This document shows positions 7,629 through 15,061 of a stretch of DNA of 64,000 nt, piece after piece. The position numbers and the translations under genes are program-made. How positions within the stretch are numbered: the first letter of the stretch is position 1; every line of letters starts with the position of its first letter. The notes beneath the pieces were generated by a model. It had not been told where the DNA came from, made no database searches, and was given only the letters and a program-made list of their open reading frames with translations. This DNA comes from an uncultured Prevotellaceae bacterium (GTDB lineage: Bacteria; Bacteroidota; Bacteroidia; Bacteroidales; Bacteroidaceae): contig ONFE01000013.1 of NCBI GenBank assembly GCA_900316985.1, forward strand, positions 1-64,000. Reading direction: 5' to 3'.

Positions 7629-8240
7629 CTATTGTGGGGTAATTCCCGTCTGTTGTCTCATCCCTTCTAAGAACTGTTGCTGCAGTTGCTGGGCAAGCTG
7701 GTTGTCTGGATTCAATTTCAGAGCTTTTTCGTAGTTCTCCATTACGTCGAGATAGTAGCGCTGGCCGTTTTGTGCGGGATTCTGCACGATGCGCACCATG
7801 TAGAGGAAACCGCGTAGGGTGCATACGTCAGAGGGGTCGGCGTTCTTCATCAGGTCTATTTTTATAATTGTCTGTTCTGCTTCTGCCAGCAGATTGTCGG
7901 TTTGCGGGGCATGGGGATTCGTCACCGAGAAGTAGAGACTTTGCAGGGCCATCTGATACTTAGGCTGGATGCTGTCGGGGAACATGGCGTCGATGCGCTT
8001 CATTTCGGCAACGCAGTTGAGAAAGGCTTCAGGTGTTGGCTGCTGGAGCTTGCTCAATGATTGTCCGATGAGTGTCTGCATGCTTGGCTGCTGGGCATAG
8101 ACGCTAACTGTTGTCATCATTACGAGACAGATTACTAACACACGGTTTTTAAAAGTTGCACTTTGTGCGACTTTTCTCACGCTCGGCAGAGCAAACAGGT
8201 TTGCTTTGCGCTCGCTAAATCTAAAAGTTTGAGATGTCAT
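7629..8240 (-). CDS. Secreted TPR-like protein next to a TonB receptor
   Basis: From the ATG at 8240 this gives about 203 residues. The first 33 codons come mostly from an inserted hairpin element. A signal peptide then follows (NRVLVICLVMMTTVSVYAQQ), and then a helical mature part with a TPR-like repeat near the end (YYLDVMENYEKALKLNPDNQLA). The start overlaps the end of the TonB-dependent receptor by 20 bases, so the genes are co-transcribed, and the protein may be a periplasmic partner of that receptor. A start nearer the signal peptide (GTG about 8145) is possible if the inserted element is not translated. Confidence 0.7.
   Translation of the reverse strand: MTSQTFRFSERKANLFALPSVRKVAQSATFKNRVLVICLVMMTTVSVYAQQPSMQTLIGQSLSKLQQPTPEAFLNCVAEMKRIDAMFPDSIQPKYQMALQSLYFSVTNPHAPQTDNLLAEAEQTIIKIDLMKNADPSDVCTLRGFLYMVRIVQNPAQNGQRYYLDVMENYEKALKLNPDNQLAQQLQQQFLEGMRQQTGITPQ
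8151..8216 (-). repeat. Diverged hairpin element at a gene start
   Basis: Two hairpins lie side by side: 8151-8175 (AAAAGTCGCAC/GTGCAACTTTT) and 8176-8216 with the core GCAAACCTGTTTGC inside GAGCG...CGAGCG. The core and flanks (GCAAAC.TGTTTGC, CCGAG) match the 66-bp element at 4128-4259. It is read in frame as SERKANLFALPSVRKVAQS. Confidence 0.75.
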
Positions 8241-10332
8241 AAGCTTTACTATTTTTAAGTGAAACAAAAATTCCGATGTAAAGGAAGCGGTCGCGAGAAG
8301 CCGTTACAGGAGTGCCGTTGGCATCGAAGCGGAAAATGTTGGTGCGGCCGAAAATGTTGTTCAGCGAGGTATAGACGATGACCTTCGGACTGAGCAGCCA
8401 GGTCAGGTTCATGTCCACGCTGTTGTAATGGGGTGTGGTTCCGTTGGGGAAATGCCGTCCGCTGGCGTATGATTCAGAAAGGCCAACGATGACCTTGCCG
8501 ATGCCGTATTTGGCCGTCAGTCGCAGATTGTGGCGCGAGCAGTAGTCGGGCATCTGCTCTTCAGTATAGTCCAGATAGAGCCGACGGGAGTCGTTGAAGG
8601 AGTAGGAGAGGGTGGTGGACAGGTTCTTGAGCAGCGAATGGTCTTCAAGGAAGATGTCGAGGCCGCGGCTTGTTCCGTAGCCAACCCCCTCCCATCCTCC
8701 TCGAGGGGAGGTGTAGAGCGGCAGATGGTGGTATTTCTTCAGATAGGGCTCTATGCGCAGGAGCGTGGTCTGCGATTTCCATTGCATAGAAAATGTGGCG
8801 TGGTCGGCCGTGCTTTGGCAGAGCGTTTTGTGGCTCATGGCCAGATAATCGTCGGCTGCGGTCTGACTGTAGCGGCCTGCCACCAGCGAGAATTGCAATT
8901 GCTTGCTGGGGATATAGCTCAGCGTTGCCCTTGGCATGAGGAGAAAGCGAGCCCCCTCCAACCTCCCCCGAAGGGTGAGGCTTTCTGCTCGCGCCGACAT
9001 ATTTAGGAATAGGCGCGGGATGATTCGCCACTGGGCATCAATATGGGCTGCCAGGATGTTGTAGTTGAGCTGATAGTGATAGTCGTCGTAACGAAGGGTA
9101 CTGTGGCGGAGATAGTCTTCAGCGCCAGCCGAGAGTTTCAGCACATCGGAACAGACCTTGCGCAGTTCGGTCTTCAGGTGGATTTCGTTGCGGAAGTTGT
9201 GATAATGGTCGCCAGCCGTCTGGGCATCGTCGATATTGCTTACAACGGATGAGTTGGCAATTCCCGCAAAGAGCGTGTAGCCGCGGCCTATCGATGTCTT
9301 ATAGGTGGCGTTTGCATAGATGTTGTGCTCCTTTAGCGAGAGGTTGCGCCCGTCTATACGCTGCCCGACGGATGTCAGGTCGTAGCCCACGTATGACTTC
9401 AGCACACCCGAACCCTTGAATTCCTTCTTGAACTGGGCCTCGCCCGAGAGTTTGCGATAGGGACGGCTGAAATCGAACCTCATTCCCGACGTTCCGTCGC
9501 CTACCCGTAGCCTTTCAGAGAACAGGCGGTTGAAGATGCCCATGCTGGTCAGGGCAGCGTTGAACGACAGACTACTATTACGGAAAGCCTTGGTGCCGCC
9601 GATGTTCCAGTCGACCAGCGATGCACTCACGCCGAATTTGTCGCTTGTGGCCGCATCGGTGGTCTCCATGGGGAGTACAGACGAGAGTGCCTGACCGTAT
9701 TCGCCGCCATAGCCGCCCAGCGAGAAGTTGATGCCCTTGAAAAGGAAAGGTGAGAAGCGTCCGCGAACGGCCGAATTCTCGGTGTTGGTGCTGTAGGGCA
9801 CAAGTACGTGCATGCCGTTGACAAATGTCTGGCACTCGTCGCTCTCGCCTCCACGGACGTATAGCTTACCGTTTTCGCCAACCATCTGCGTGCCGGGAAG
9901 CGTCTGCAGGGCAGCTACGATGTCGCCACACGAATTGCCAGCCATCACTACGTCGAGCGCATCCATGGTCTTGAAGTTGTCGCTCTTGCCGAAACTGAAC
10001 GTGCTGGCCGTCACCACCACTTCGTCGATGCTCGTGGCGCGCTCTTTCATCTGGATATGGAGATTGGTCAGATGGGCGGCATCCGCGGTCAGTTTAAAGT
10101 CTTCGAAGCCGATGAATGAGGCGCTCAGCGTCACCTCACCCGTCGTGGAGGTGGTGAACGAGAAGCGTCCGAGTGAGTCGGTTAGGCATCCGTCAATCGT
10201 ACCTATTATAAAAACATTGGCTCCTGCAAGCGTTTCCTTCCCGTCGGTAACTGTGCCCGAAACGGTGGTCTGTGCTGCCAGGTTGCAGGCAGTCATCAGC
10301 AGTAAAACGATATGTGCTATGCGATGTTTCAT
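8221..10332 (-). CDS. TonB-dependent outer membrane receptor
   Basis: This 703-residue protein has a signal peptide (1-20), a CarboxypepD_reg-like beta domain (about 22-105, VSGTVTDGKETLAGANVFIIG), a plug domain (about 115-215, with LYVRGGESDECQTFVNGMHV) and a beta barrel to the end. It lacks the long SusC N-terminal signature and has no SusD partner, so it is a general TonB-dependent receptor; the substrate is unknown. Two C/G-rich repeats are read in frame in barrel loops (8683-8712 and 8950-8990). The ATG follows a -7 element by only four bases, so the mRNA may be leaderless. Confidence 0.88.
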   Translation of the reverse strand: MKHRIAHIVLLLMTACNLAAQTTVSGTVTDGKETLAGANVFIIGTIDGCLTDSLGRFSFTTSTTGEVTLSASFIGFEDFKLTADAAHLTNLHIQMKERATSIDEVVVTASTFSFGKSDNFKTMDALDVVMAGNSCGDIVAALQTLPGTQMVGENGKLYVRGGESDECQTFVNGMHVLVPYSTNTENSAVRGRFSPFLFKGINFSLGGYGGEYGQALSSVLPMETTDAATSDKFGVSASLVDWNIGGTKAFRNSSLSFNAALTSMGIFNRLFSERLRVGDGTSGMRFDFSRPYRKLSGEAQFKKEFKGSGVLKSYVGYDLTSVGQRIDGRNLSLKEHNIYANATYKTSIGRGYTLFAGIANSSVVSNIDDAQTAGDHYHNFRNEIHLKTELRKVCSDVLKLSAGAEDYLRHSTLRYDDYHYQLNYNILAAHIDAQWRIIPRLFLNMSARAESLTLRGRLEGARFLLMPRATLSYIPSKQLQFSLVAGRYSQTAADDYLAMSHKTLCQSTADHATFSMQWKSQTTLLRIEPYLKKYHHLPLYTSPRGGWEGVGYGTSRGLDIFLEDHSLLKNLSTTLSYSFNDSRRLYLDYTEEQMPDYCSRHNLRLTAKYGIGKVIVGLSESYASGRHFPNGTTPHYNSVDMNLTWLLSPKVIVYTSLNNIFGRTNIFRFDANGTPVTASRDRFLYIGIFVSLKNSKAYDISNF
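8683..8712. repeat. C/G-rich hairpin repeat in a barrel loop
   Basis: ccctcccatcctcctcgagg and the following GGAGGTG form an imperfect hairpin. In the coding frame it reads LYTSPRGGWEGVG. Same family as 630-700. Confidence 0.65.
8950..8990. repeat. C/G-rich hairpin repeat in a second barrel loop
   Basis: CCCCCTCCAACCTCCCCCGAAGGGTGAGG belongs to the CTCCC/GGGAG family and reads LTLRGRLEGARF in frame. Confidence 0.6.
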
Positions 10333-10336
10333 GCTG

Positions 10337-10344
10337 CAAATTTA
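10337..10344 (-). promoter_or_regulatory. -7 element (TAAATTTG) four bases before the TonB receptor ATG
   Basis: On the minus strand TAAATTTG is followed by CAGC and then ATG. Transcription would start at or next to the start codon. Confidence 0.65.
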
Positions 10345-10444
10345 TAGCATGAAAACATAGCCTCCAAATAATGCTGACAGACAGCTAAAAACGCTGACGG
10401 AAAGCTATGCCAGCGGGCGAATGACTAAGATTCAGGACAAATGA

Positions 10445-11302
10445 CTAAGCTATAAACGACTTCAGACGAGGCACATACGAGCGCGATACGGGGATGATCG
10501 CAGGGCATGTATTCCCGCTATCGCGCCTAACCGTAGCCTTTCCGAGCGTCAGCTGGTAGCCGTTGGAGTTGCCGCGGGCCGATGTGATGTTGTTCACATT
10601 CACGATGAACGAACGGTGGCATTGGAAGATGTTCTCGTAGTCTTTCAGTTCTTCGGCAACGGCAGTCAGCGTGGTGTGAATCTCGGTGGTCTGCAGCTTC
10701 CCGTCTTTCACGAAACACACCGAAACGTTGTTCTTCTGCGCTTCGATATAGAGCAGGTCGTTGATGGGAATCGTAAGGTCGTTGCCACGCACGTTGTGGT
10801 CGCTGATGGTGATGGAGATATCCTTCTGCTCCTCGGTCGTGTTGCTCAGCAGCTCCTCCATGCGGTCGCGCAGGTTCCGGTTGTAGTCGATGACGATGGC
10901 CAGCGTGGTAATGATAGTCCCGATAATCATCGTCCAATACAGGAAAGCGAGGAAGAACCGGAGCGTGATGGGGTACTTGAATATAAAAGAGAACAGGATG
11001 AAATTGCAGACGGCAATAAACGAAATCAGCCCGAGCACGGTGAACGCCTGATGCCAGATGCGCCAGGGCTTGACGCGGGCGTGAAGTGTGCGGACTACCG
11101 ACAAGCCGTAAACGGCATAGCACCCCGACGTGACCAGCCCGAATAAAGCCGCCACCAGGAATTTGCTCCCCCGATACATGCTGAATCCGAAGGGCTGCAA
11201 CACAAAAAGTATCGCCCAGATGACGACTCCATACACGATGCTGTCGCGCAGCCAGTGGGGGCTCTGCTTGAACGGATATGTTCTTGTAAGGAATGATTTC
11301 AT
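10445..11302 (-). CDS. Membrane-bound LytTR-type transcription regulator
   Basis: From the ATG at 11302 this gives 285 residues. There are four predicted membrane helices (about 20-145: VIWAILFVLQPFGF, FLVAALFGLVTSGCYAVYGL, FTVLGLISFIAVCNFILFSF, FFLAFLYWTMIIGTIITTLAIVI), a short coiled segment, and a LytTR DNA-binding domain (about 185-283: DLLYIEAQKNNVSVCF and IFQCHRSFIVNVNNI). It lacks a response-regulator receiver domain, so it probably senses a membrane signal directly. An in-frame extension back to 11668 overlaps the DUF554 gene on the same strand in another frame and is not used. The start lies 2 bases after that gene's stop. Confidence 0.87.
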   Translation of the reverse strand: MKSFLTRTYPFKQSPHWLRDSIVYGVVIWAILFVLQPFGFSMYRGSKFLVAALFGLVTSGCYAVYGLSVVRTLHARVKPWRIWHQAFTVLGLISFIAVCNFILFSFIFKYPITLRFFLAFLYWTMIIGTIITTLAIVIDYNRNLRDRMEELLSNTTEEQKDISITISDHNVRGNDLTIPINDLLYIEAQKNNVSVCFVKDGKLQTTEIHTTLTAVAEELKDYENIFQCHRSFIVNVNNITSARGNSNGYQLTLGKATVRRDSGNTCPAIIPVSRSYVPRLKSFIA

Positions 11303-11304
11303 AA

Positions 11305-12000
11305 CTAAAAGAGGGAACGAAGGAGAAACCAGATAACAGGAATGAGCAGCGACGGAAGGAGGTTCAGTGTACGGCAGTCTTTCAGTTGCAGCAGCGAGAG
11401 ACCGCTGCCCGTGATGAGCAATCCTCCCACGATAAGCAGTTCGGCCATGAGTGCATCGCTGATGGCTGATGCCGATATATGAGCAACAAGCCAGAACATA
11501 CCCTGCCAGCAGAACAAAACGGGGGCTGCCAGTATCATGCCGATGCCGTAGGTGGAGGCAAACACCGCAGATGATACGAAGTCGAGTGTGGCATTGGTGA
11601 AAAGGAAGGTATGGTCGCCCTTCAAGGCAGAAAAGACAGGACCCAGCATCGACAACGGTCCAATGCAATAGAGCAGGATGGCCGTTGCCAGACCATCGGC
11701 AAGTCGGTTCTGCTTACCTTCGCTTTGTTTGGAGATTCTATCCACCAACCTTTTGAAGTGGCCGTCAATATCCAAAGCCGTACCAATGAGGCCACCGATG
11801 GCCAGAGATACGATAAACAGCACGGGATACTGGGACTCGTTGAAATGGGAAATCGTGGCATTGAGACCGATGGCCAGCGAGGCCAGTCCCAATCCCGTAT
11901 AGAGCACTTCCTTGTATTTCTCCTTGATGCCGCGGTGGAGTACTGCTCCCACGATGCCGCCCGCAATGATGGTGGCTGTATTGACGATGGTTCCAATCAT
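11305..12000 (-). CDS. DUF554 family membrane protein
   Basis: From the ATG at 12000 this gives 231 residues with about six to seven membrane helices. It begins MIGTIVNTATIIAGGIVGAVLH, the typical DUF554 (YdfK/YqgA) N-terminus with glycine-rich helix and the GTxVN motif. Its function is not established; a transporter is often assumed. I chose this ATG over an upstream TTG at 12012 because that TTG lies inside the -7 promoter element. The LytTR regulator gene follows with a 2-base gap, so they form an operon. Confidence 0.87.
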   Translation of the reverse strand: MIGTIVNTATIIAGGIVGAVLHRGIKEKYKEVLYTGLGLASLAIGLNATISHFNESQYPVLFIVSLAIGGLIGTALDIDGHFKRLVDRISKQSEGKQNRLADGLATAILLYCIGPLSMLGPVFSALKGDHTFLFTNATLDFVSSAVFASTYGIGMILAAPVLFCWQGMFWLVAHISASAISDALMAELLIVGGLLITGSGLSLLQLKDCRTLNLLPSLLIPVIWFLLRSLF

Positions 12001-12009
12001 AATCGGATG

Positions 12010-12017
12010 CAAAGATA
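12010..12017 (-). promoter_or_regulatory. -7 element (TATCTTTG) for the DUF554-LytTR operon
   Basis: TATCTTTG on the minus strand ends nine bases before the ATG at 12000. The leader would be a few bases long at most. Confidence 0.65.
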
Positions 12018-12102
12018 GCGTTTTTCTCTCGATTGCCGATAAAAAAGACAGCTAAAAAATGGTATTTTCCTCTTGTCATGGGTGGAACTAAGGATTTTTT
12101 TG

Positions 12103-12110
12103 TATCTTTG
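12103..12110 (+). promoter_or_regulatory. -7 element (TATCTTTG) for the alpha/beta hydrolase
   Basis: TATCTTTG lies 19 bases before the ATG at 12130. Confidence 0.65.
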
Positions 12111-12129
12111 CATTGTTTATTAAACTAAT

Positions 12130-13074
12130 ATGATTACTACTATGGATATGAAAAGTTTATTTCGTTCAGTTTTGGCCGTAACGGCTTTGATGGCATGGAG
12201 TACTGCCTGTATGGGTATCACCACGGAAGACAAACCCTCTTCGCGTGTGGTTGAAGATGGTGGCACAGGTCCTTACAAAGCCATTATGAAGGAAGAGCCT
12301 ACACTCTATGCACATACGATTTTCGTGCCGCAGGATTTGTCGGTCTTTAAAAAGAAGCATGCGCTTCCGGTGCTTGTATGGGGCAATGGTGCCTGCAGCA
12401 ACTCTCCCTTTGAGCATTACAAATTCCTCAACGAGATAGCATCTCATGGCTATATCGTAGTGGCCACGGGTTTCATGCCGCAGGAGGGGGAGCGTTATCA
12501 CGGACCGATGTCCACCACCGAACAGCAGATTGAGGCCATGGATTGGGTGGTAGCACAGAATGCCGATAAGAACTCACCTTATTACAATAAGATTGATGTG
12601 AAGAACATCTGTGTGGCTGGTATGTCGTGTGGTGGTCTTCAGACGCTTTTCAACTGTGCCGACGAGCGTATCAAAACACTAATGATCTGTAATAGCGGAC
12701 TCTTTAACCAGGAGAATGCCGGCAGTGCCGTAGGTGGAATGCCTATGCCTCCAAAGGCGAAACTGAAGGAGATTCACACATCCATCATCTACATTTTAGG
12801 TGGCGAAAAGGATATTGCCTACGGCAATGGCATGGATGATTTCCATCGCATAGACCATGTGCCTGCCTGTGCCACCAACTTCCCCGTAGGGCATGGTGGC
12901 ACCTATGCTCAGCCTCATGGCGGCGAGTTTACCGTGGTGGCACTCGCATGGCTTAACTGGCAACTCAAAGGCGACAAGAAAGCTGCTAAGATGTTCAAGG
13001 GTGCCAACTGCGGTTTGTCGCAGCGTGAAGGTTGGACCATTGAGAAAAACGCACTTCTTGACAAACTGAAATAA
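12130..13074 (+). CDS. Secreted alpha/beta hydrolase
   Basis: This 314-residue protein has an N-terminal signal peptide (about 7-28; starts at 12142 or 12148 are also possible). The alpha/beta hydrolase domain has an early PVLVWGNGACSNSPFEHY loop, the nucleophile elbow GMSCGG (Ser at about 160), a likely acid in GGEKDIAYG (about 228) and a His in FPVGHGGTY (about 258). This layout resembles the dienelactone hydrolase and cutinase-like esterases; the substrate cannot be told. It is alone between divergent and convergent neighbours. Confidence 0.85.
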   Translation: MITTMDMKSLFRSVLAVTALMAWSTACMGITTEDKPSSRVVEDGGTGPYKAIMKEEPTLYAHTIFVPQDLSVFKKKHALPVLVWGNGACSNSPFEHYKFLNEIASHGYIVVATGFMPQEGERYHGPMSTTEQQIEAMDWVVAQNADKNSPYYNKIDVKNICVAGMSCGGLQTLFNCADERIKTLMICNSGLFNQENAGSAVGGMPMPPKAKLKEIHTSIIYILGGEKDIAYGNGMDDFHRIDHVPACATNFPVGHGGTYAQPHGGEFTVVALAWLNWQLKGDKKAAKMFKGANCGLSQREGWTIEKNALLDKLK

Positions 13075-13090
13075 TACGCCTGCTTTTTAA

Positions 13091-14758
13091 CTATGGCAGC
13101 ATCAGTGAGCGTGATGACATAGATCCGTCGGAAGCATAGCACACCACAACGCATAGACCAGCAGGAAGATGGCTGAGGTCAAGGTTGGCGGCTGAAGAGC
13201 CGGAGAAACGGCCTGTGGCAAGAAGGGCACCGAGCGCGTTTGTCACATCGATGCGCAACAGTCCTTCGGACGATTCCACTGTTAGCGAGCGACCTCTCAG
13301 TGAAAAACTGGCTTCGGTACGTTGGGGCCGACTGATGGATGCTGTGCCTACGACTTCGCCAGGCAGGTTTTTGTCAAGGAAGGCCAGACGTTTGGCAAAC
13401 CATTGTTTCACGGTGGCGATTTCCTCGGCATAACTGCTCACACGATAGGCGGCAAACATTGACGTTGGGCTGTAATCCCACGGGTTGCTGCTCTTGAGCA
13501 CTTCCTTGTACTTTTTCAGTTGGCGTTCCTGAGCTTGATCAAGTAGGGTTGCATAACTGTCGAGGAAGGCGTTGATGCTTTCGTTACTGATAATGTTTTG
13601 GCGTAGCTCGGTGTAGCGTGTCTTGACTGCATCGCGGAAAGCCTTGTCCTCAAGCAGCCGTTTCCACATCTTGGGCGTGGGGTTGGTCTCGCAACCTTCA
13701 TAGACCCAGGCGTTCACGTTGTTGGCATTGCAGAAATTGCAGTTGCCATAGGCCAGGTTATAGTCCCATACGGGTCCAGCGAAGAGTTTGCCGAGTGTAC
13801 CGTCTTTTTTGTCTTTCTCCTTATAATAATAGGCACTGCGCTTGAAACCGTCGGCGTTGAGGCTGAGTTCGGTGTGGATGAAATAATCTACGAAAGAAGG
13901 AACGTCGATGAATTGTGCATATCCCTTTTCAGGATCGGCAAAATCGGACGATTGGATAGTGAGTTCCACGGTGTCGATGTAATCCTGTATATATTCTTTC
14001 TGAGGTTCAACAATATCTTCCTTCTTGGGGTAATAGATAGTCCACGTTATGGGGGCTTCCTGTTGCTGATTACCGCCCCAGCCCCAGGCAGACTTCTGTA
14101 TGCCCATGACTTTCGACTGGAAGGTGAGGTCCTCCTCGTCGAAGGCATCGATACGGACGATGTAGCCGCCGGTGACATCGCGACCGCTGACATCATCAGT
14201 CTTTAGTTTCGAGATATCAACGCGGTTCTTGTCTCGTTTGATGCGCTCGCAGAAAGCATAGACGCCGCGGTAATCACCGTTGACAATGACCTCGCACATA
14301 CGAGTGCGTGGTCCCCAATGGCCCATCTCGTTCCAAAGGGCAAAGGCATAGACGTCGCGCACCATTGAGACATCGTTGTAAGGAGCCAGCAGTACCCAGT
14401 CGGTCTCTTCTGGCATGCCGAAGATGCTTACCGTGGAGTCGTTGCCCAATGCATCCCAGGTCTCTATGGTGTATTTCTTCTGATTGAAGTTGAGCGAACT
14501 TTCGCCACGCAGTTTGATGCCGATGTGCCCGTCGAAGGCGTTGGGTGCATCGCTGACGGCATTGGTCTGTCCCGGTCCGTTGTCGATGATTTGCATGGTT
14601 CCGGGTACTTTGGCGTCAGCATTGATGGCGTCCTGAGTTTGAATGATCACGATGGGCAGGTCTGAAGTGGTCAGTTTGACATCTTCGGCCTGCGCCTGAA
14701 GTGAGAAAAAGAGTGCGGCGCCAACCAGGACGCCTAAGAGAATAGTTTTATTGTTCAT
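13091..14758 (-). CDS. Secreted CotH-like protein with C-terminal sorting-like tail
   Basis: From the ATG at 14758 this gives 555 residues; an ATG two codons upstream is equally possible. It has a signal peptide (1-22, SLQAQA) and a CotH domain (about 60-440) with GIKLRGESSLNFNQKKY, DWVLLAPYNDVSMVRD, GDYRGVYAFCERIKRDKNRVDI and GPVWDYNLAYGNC, the motifs of the kinase-like fold known from spore-coat CotH. The last 80 residues (SLRGRSLTVESSEGLLRIDV...LDLSHLPAGLCVV) resemble a type IX secretion sorting domain. In Bacteroidota, CotH proteins occur in polysaccharide and adhesion contexts; the role here is unknown. Confidence 0.85.
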   Translation of the reverse strand: MNNKTILLGVLVGAALFFSLQAQAEDVKLTTSDLPIVIIQTQDAINADAKVPGTMQIIDNGPGQTNAVSDAPNAFDGHIGIKLRGESSLNFNQKKYTIETWDALGNDSTVSIFGMPEETDWVLLAPYNDVSMVRDVYAFALWNEMGHWGPRTRMCEVIVNGDYRGVYAFCERIKRDKNRVDISKLKTDDVSGRDVTGGYIVRIDAFDEEDLTFQSKVMGIQKSAWGWGGNQQQEAPITWTIYYPKKEDIVEPQKEYIQDYIDTVELTIQSSDFADPEKGYAQFIDVPSFVDYFIHTELSLNADGFKRSAYYYKEKDKKDGTLGKLFAGPVWDYNLAYGNCNFCNANNVNAWVYEGCETNPTPKMWKRLLEDKAFRDAVKTRYTELRQNIISNESINAFLDSYATLLDQAQERQLKKYKEVLKSSNPWDYSPTSMFAAYRVSSYAEEIATVKQWFAKRLAFLDKNLPGEVVGTASISRPQRTEASFSLRGRSLTVESSEGLLRIDVTNALGALLATGRFSGSSAANLDLSHLPAGLCVVVCYASDGSMSSRSLMLP

Positions 14759-14811
14759 TACCATAATAAAATAAATAATAGTTGAAATTAAGTTAGTTGA
14801 TTTTTCAGTTG

Positions 14812-14819
14812 CAAAGTTA
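14812..14819 (-). promoter_or_regulatory. -7 element (TAACTTTG) for the CotH-like gene
   Basis: TAACTTTG on the minus strand, 53 bases before the chosen ATG at 14758. Confidence 0.6.
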
Positions 14820-14999
14820 TGGAGAATTATCCATACCGGGCTTAAAGAATGTCGCAGAAGCATTCAAAAATCTACATGGGGATGTTCTATTTGTTTCACT
14901 TTCCTTTTCATTTTTCTCCAAATTGCCATGAGCGTGGTACGCTAGACAATCACAAATGTATTTGCAATGATGCGAAACGAGGGAATCCTCGGTTTTCGC

Positions 15000-15007
15000 T
15001 ACTTTTG
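15000..15007 (+). promoter_or_regulatory. -7 element (TACTTTTG) for the CE15-like esterase
   Basis: TACTTTTG lies 54 bases before the ATG at 15062. Confidence 0.6.
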
Positions 15008-15061
15008 CGCAGAAAAACTGTTCTATTATCAACTTTCAATACCAACTTAATTTAAGAACTT

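Noticed and set aside
11303..11668. 122-codon N-terminal extension of the LytTR regulator
   Set aside because: It overlaps the DUF554 gene in another frame and lacks any membrane or domain pattern; the ATG at 11302 directly precedes a normal first helix.
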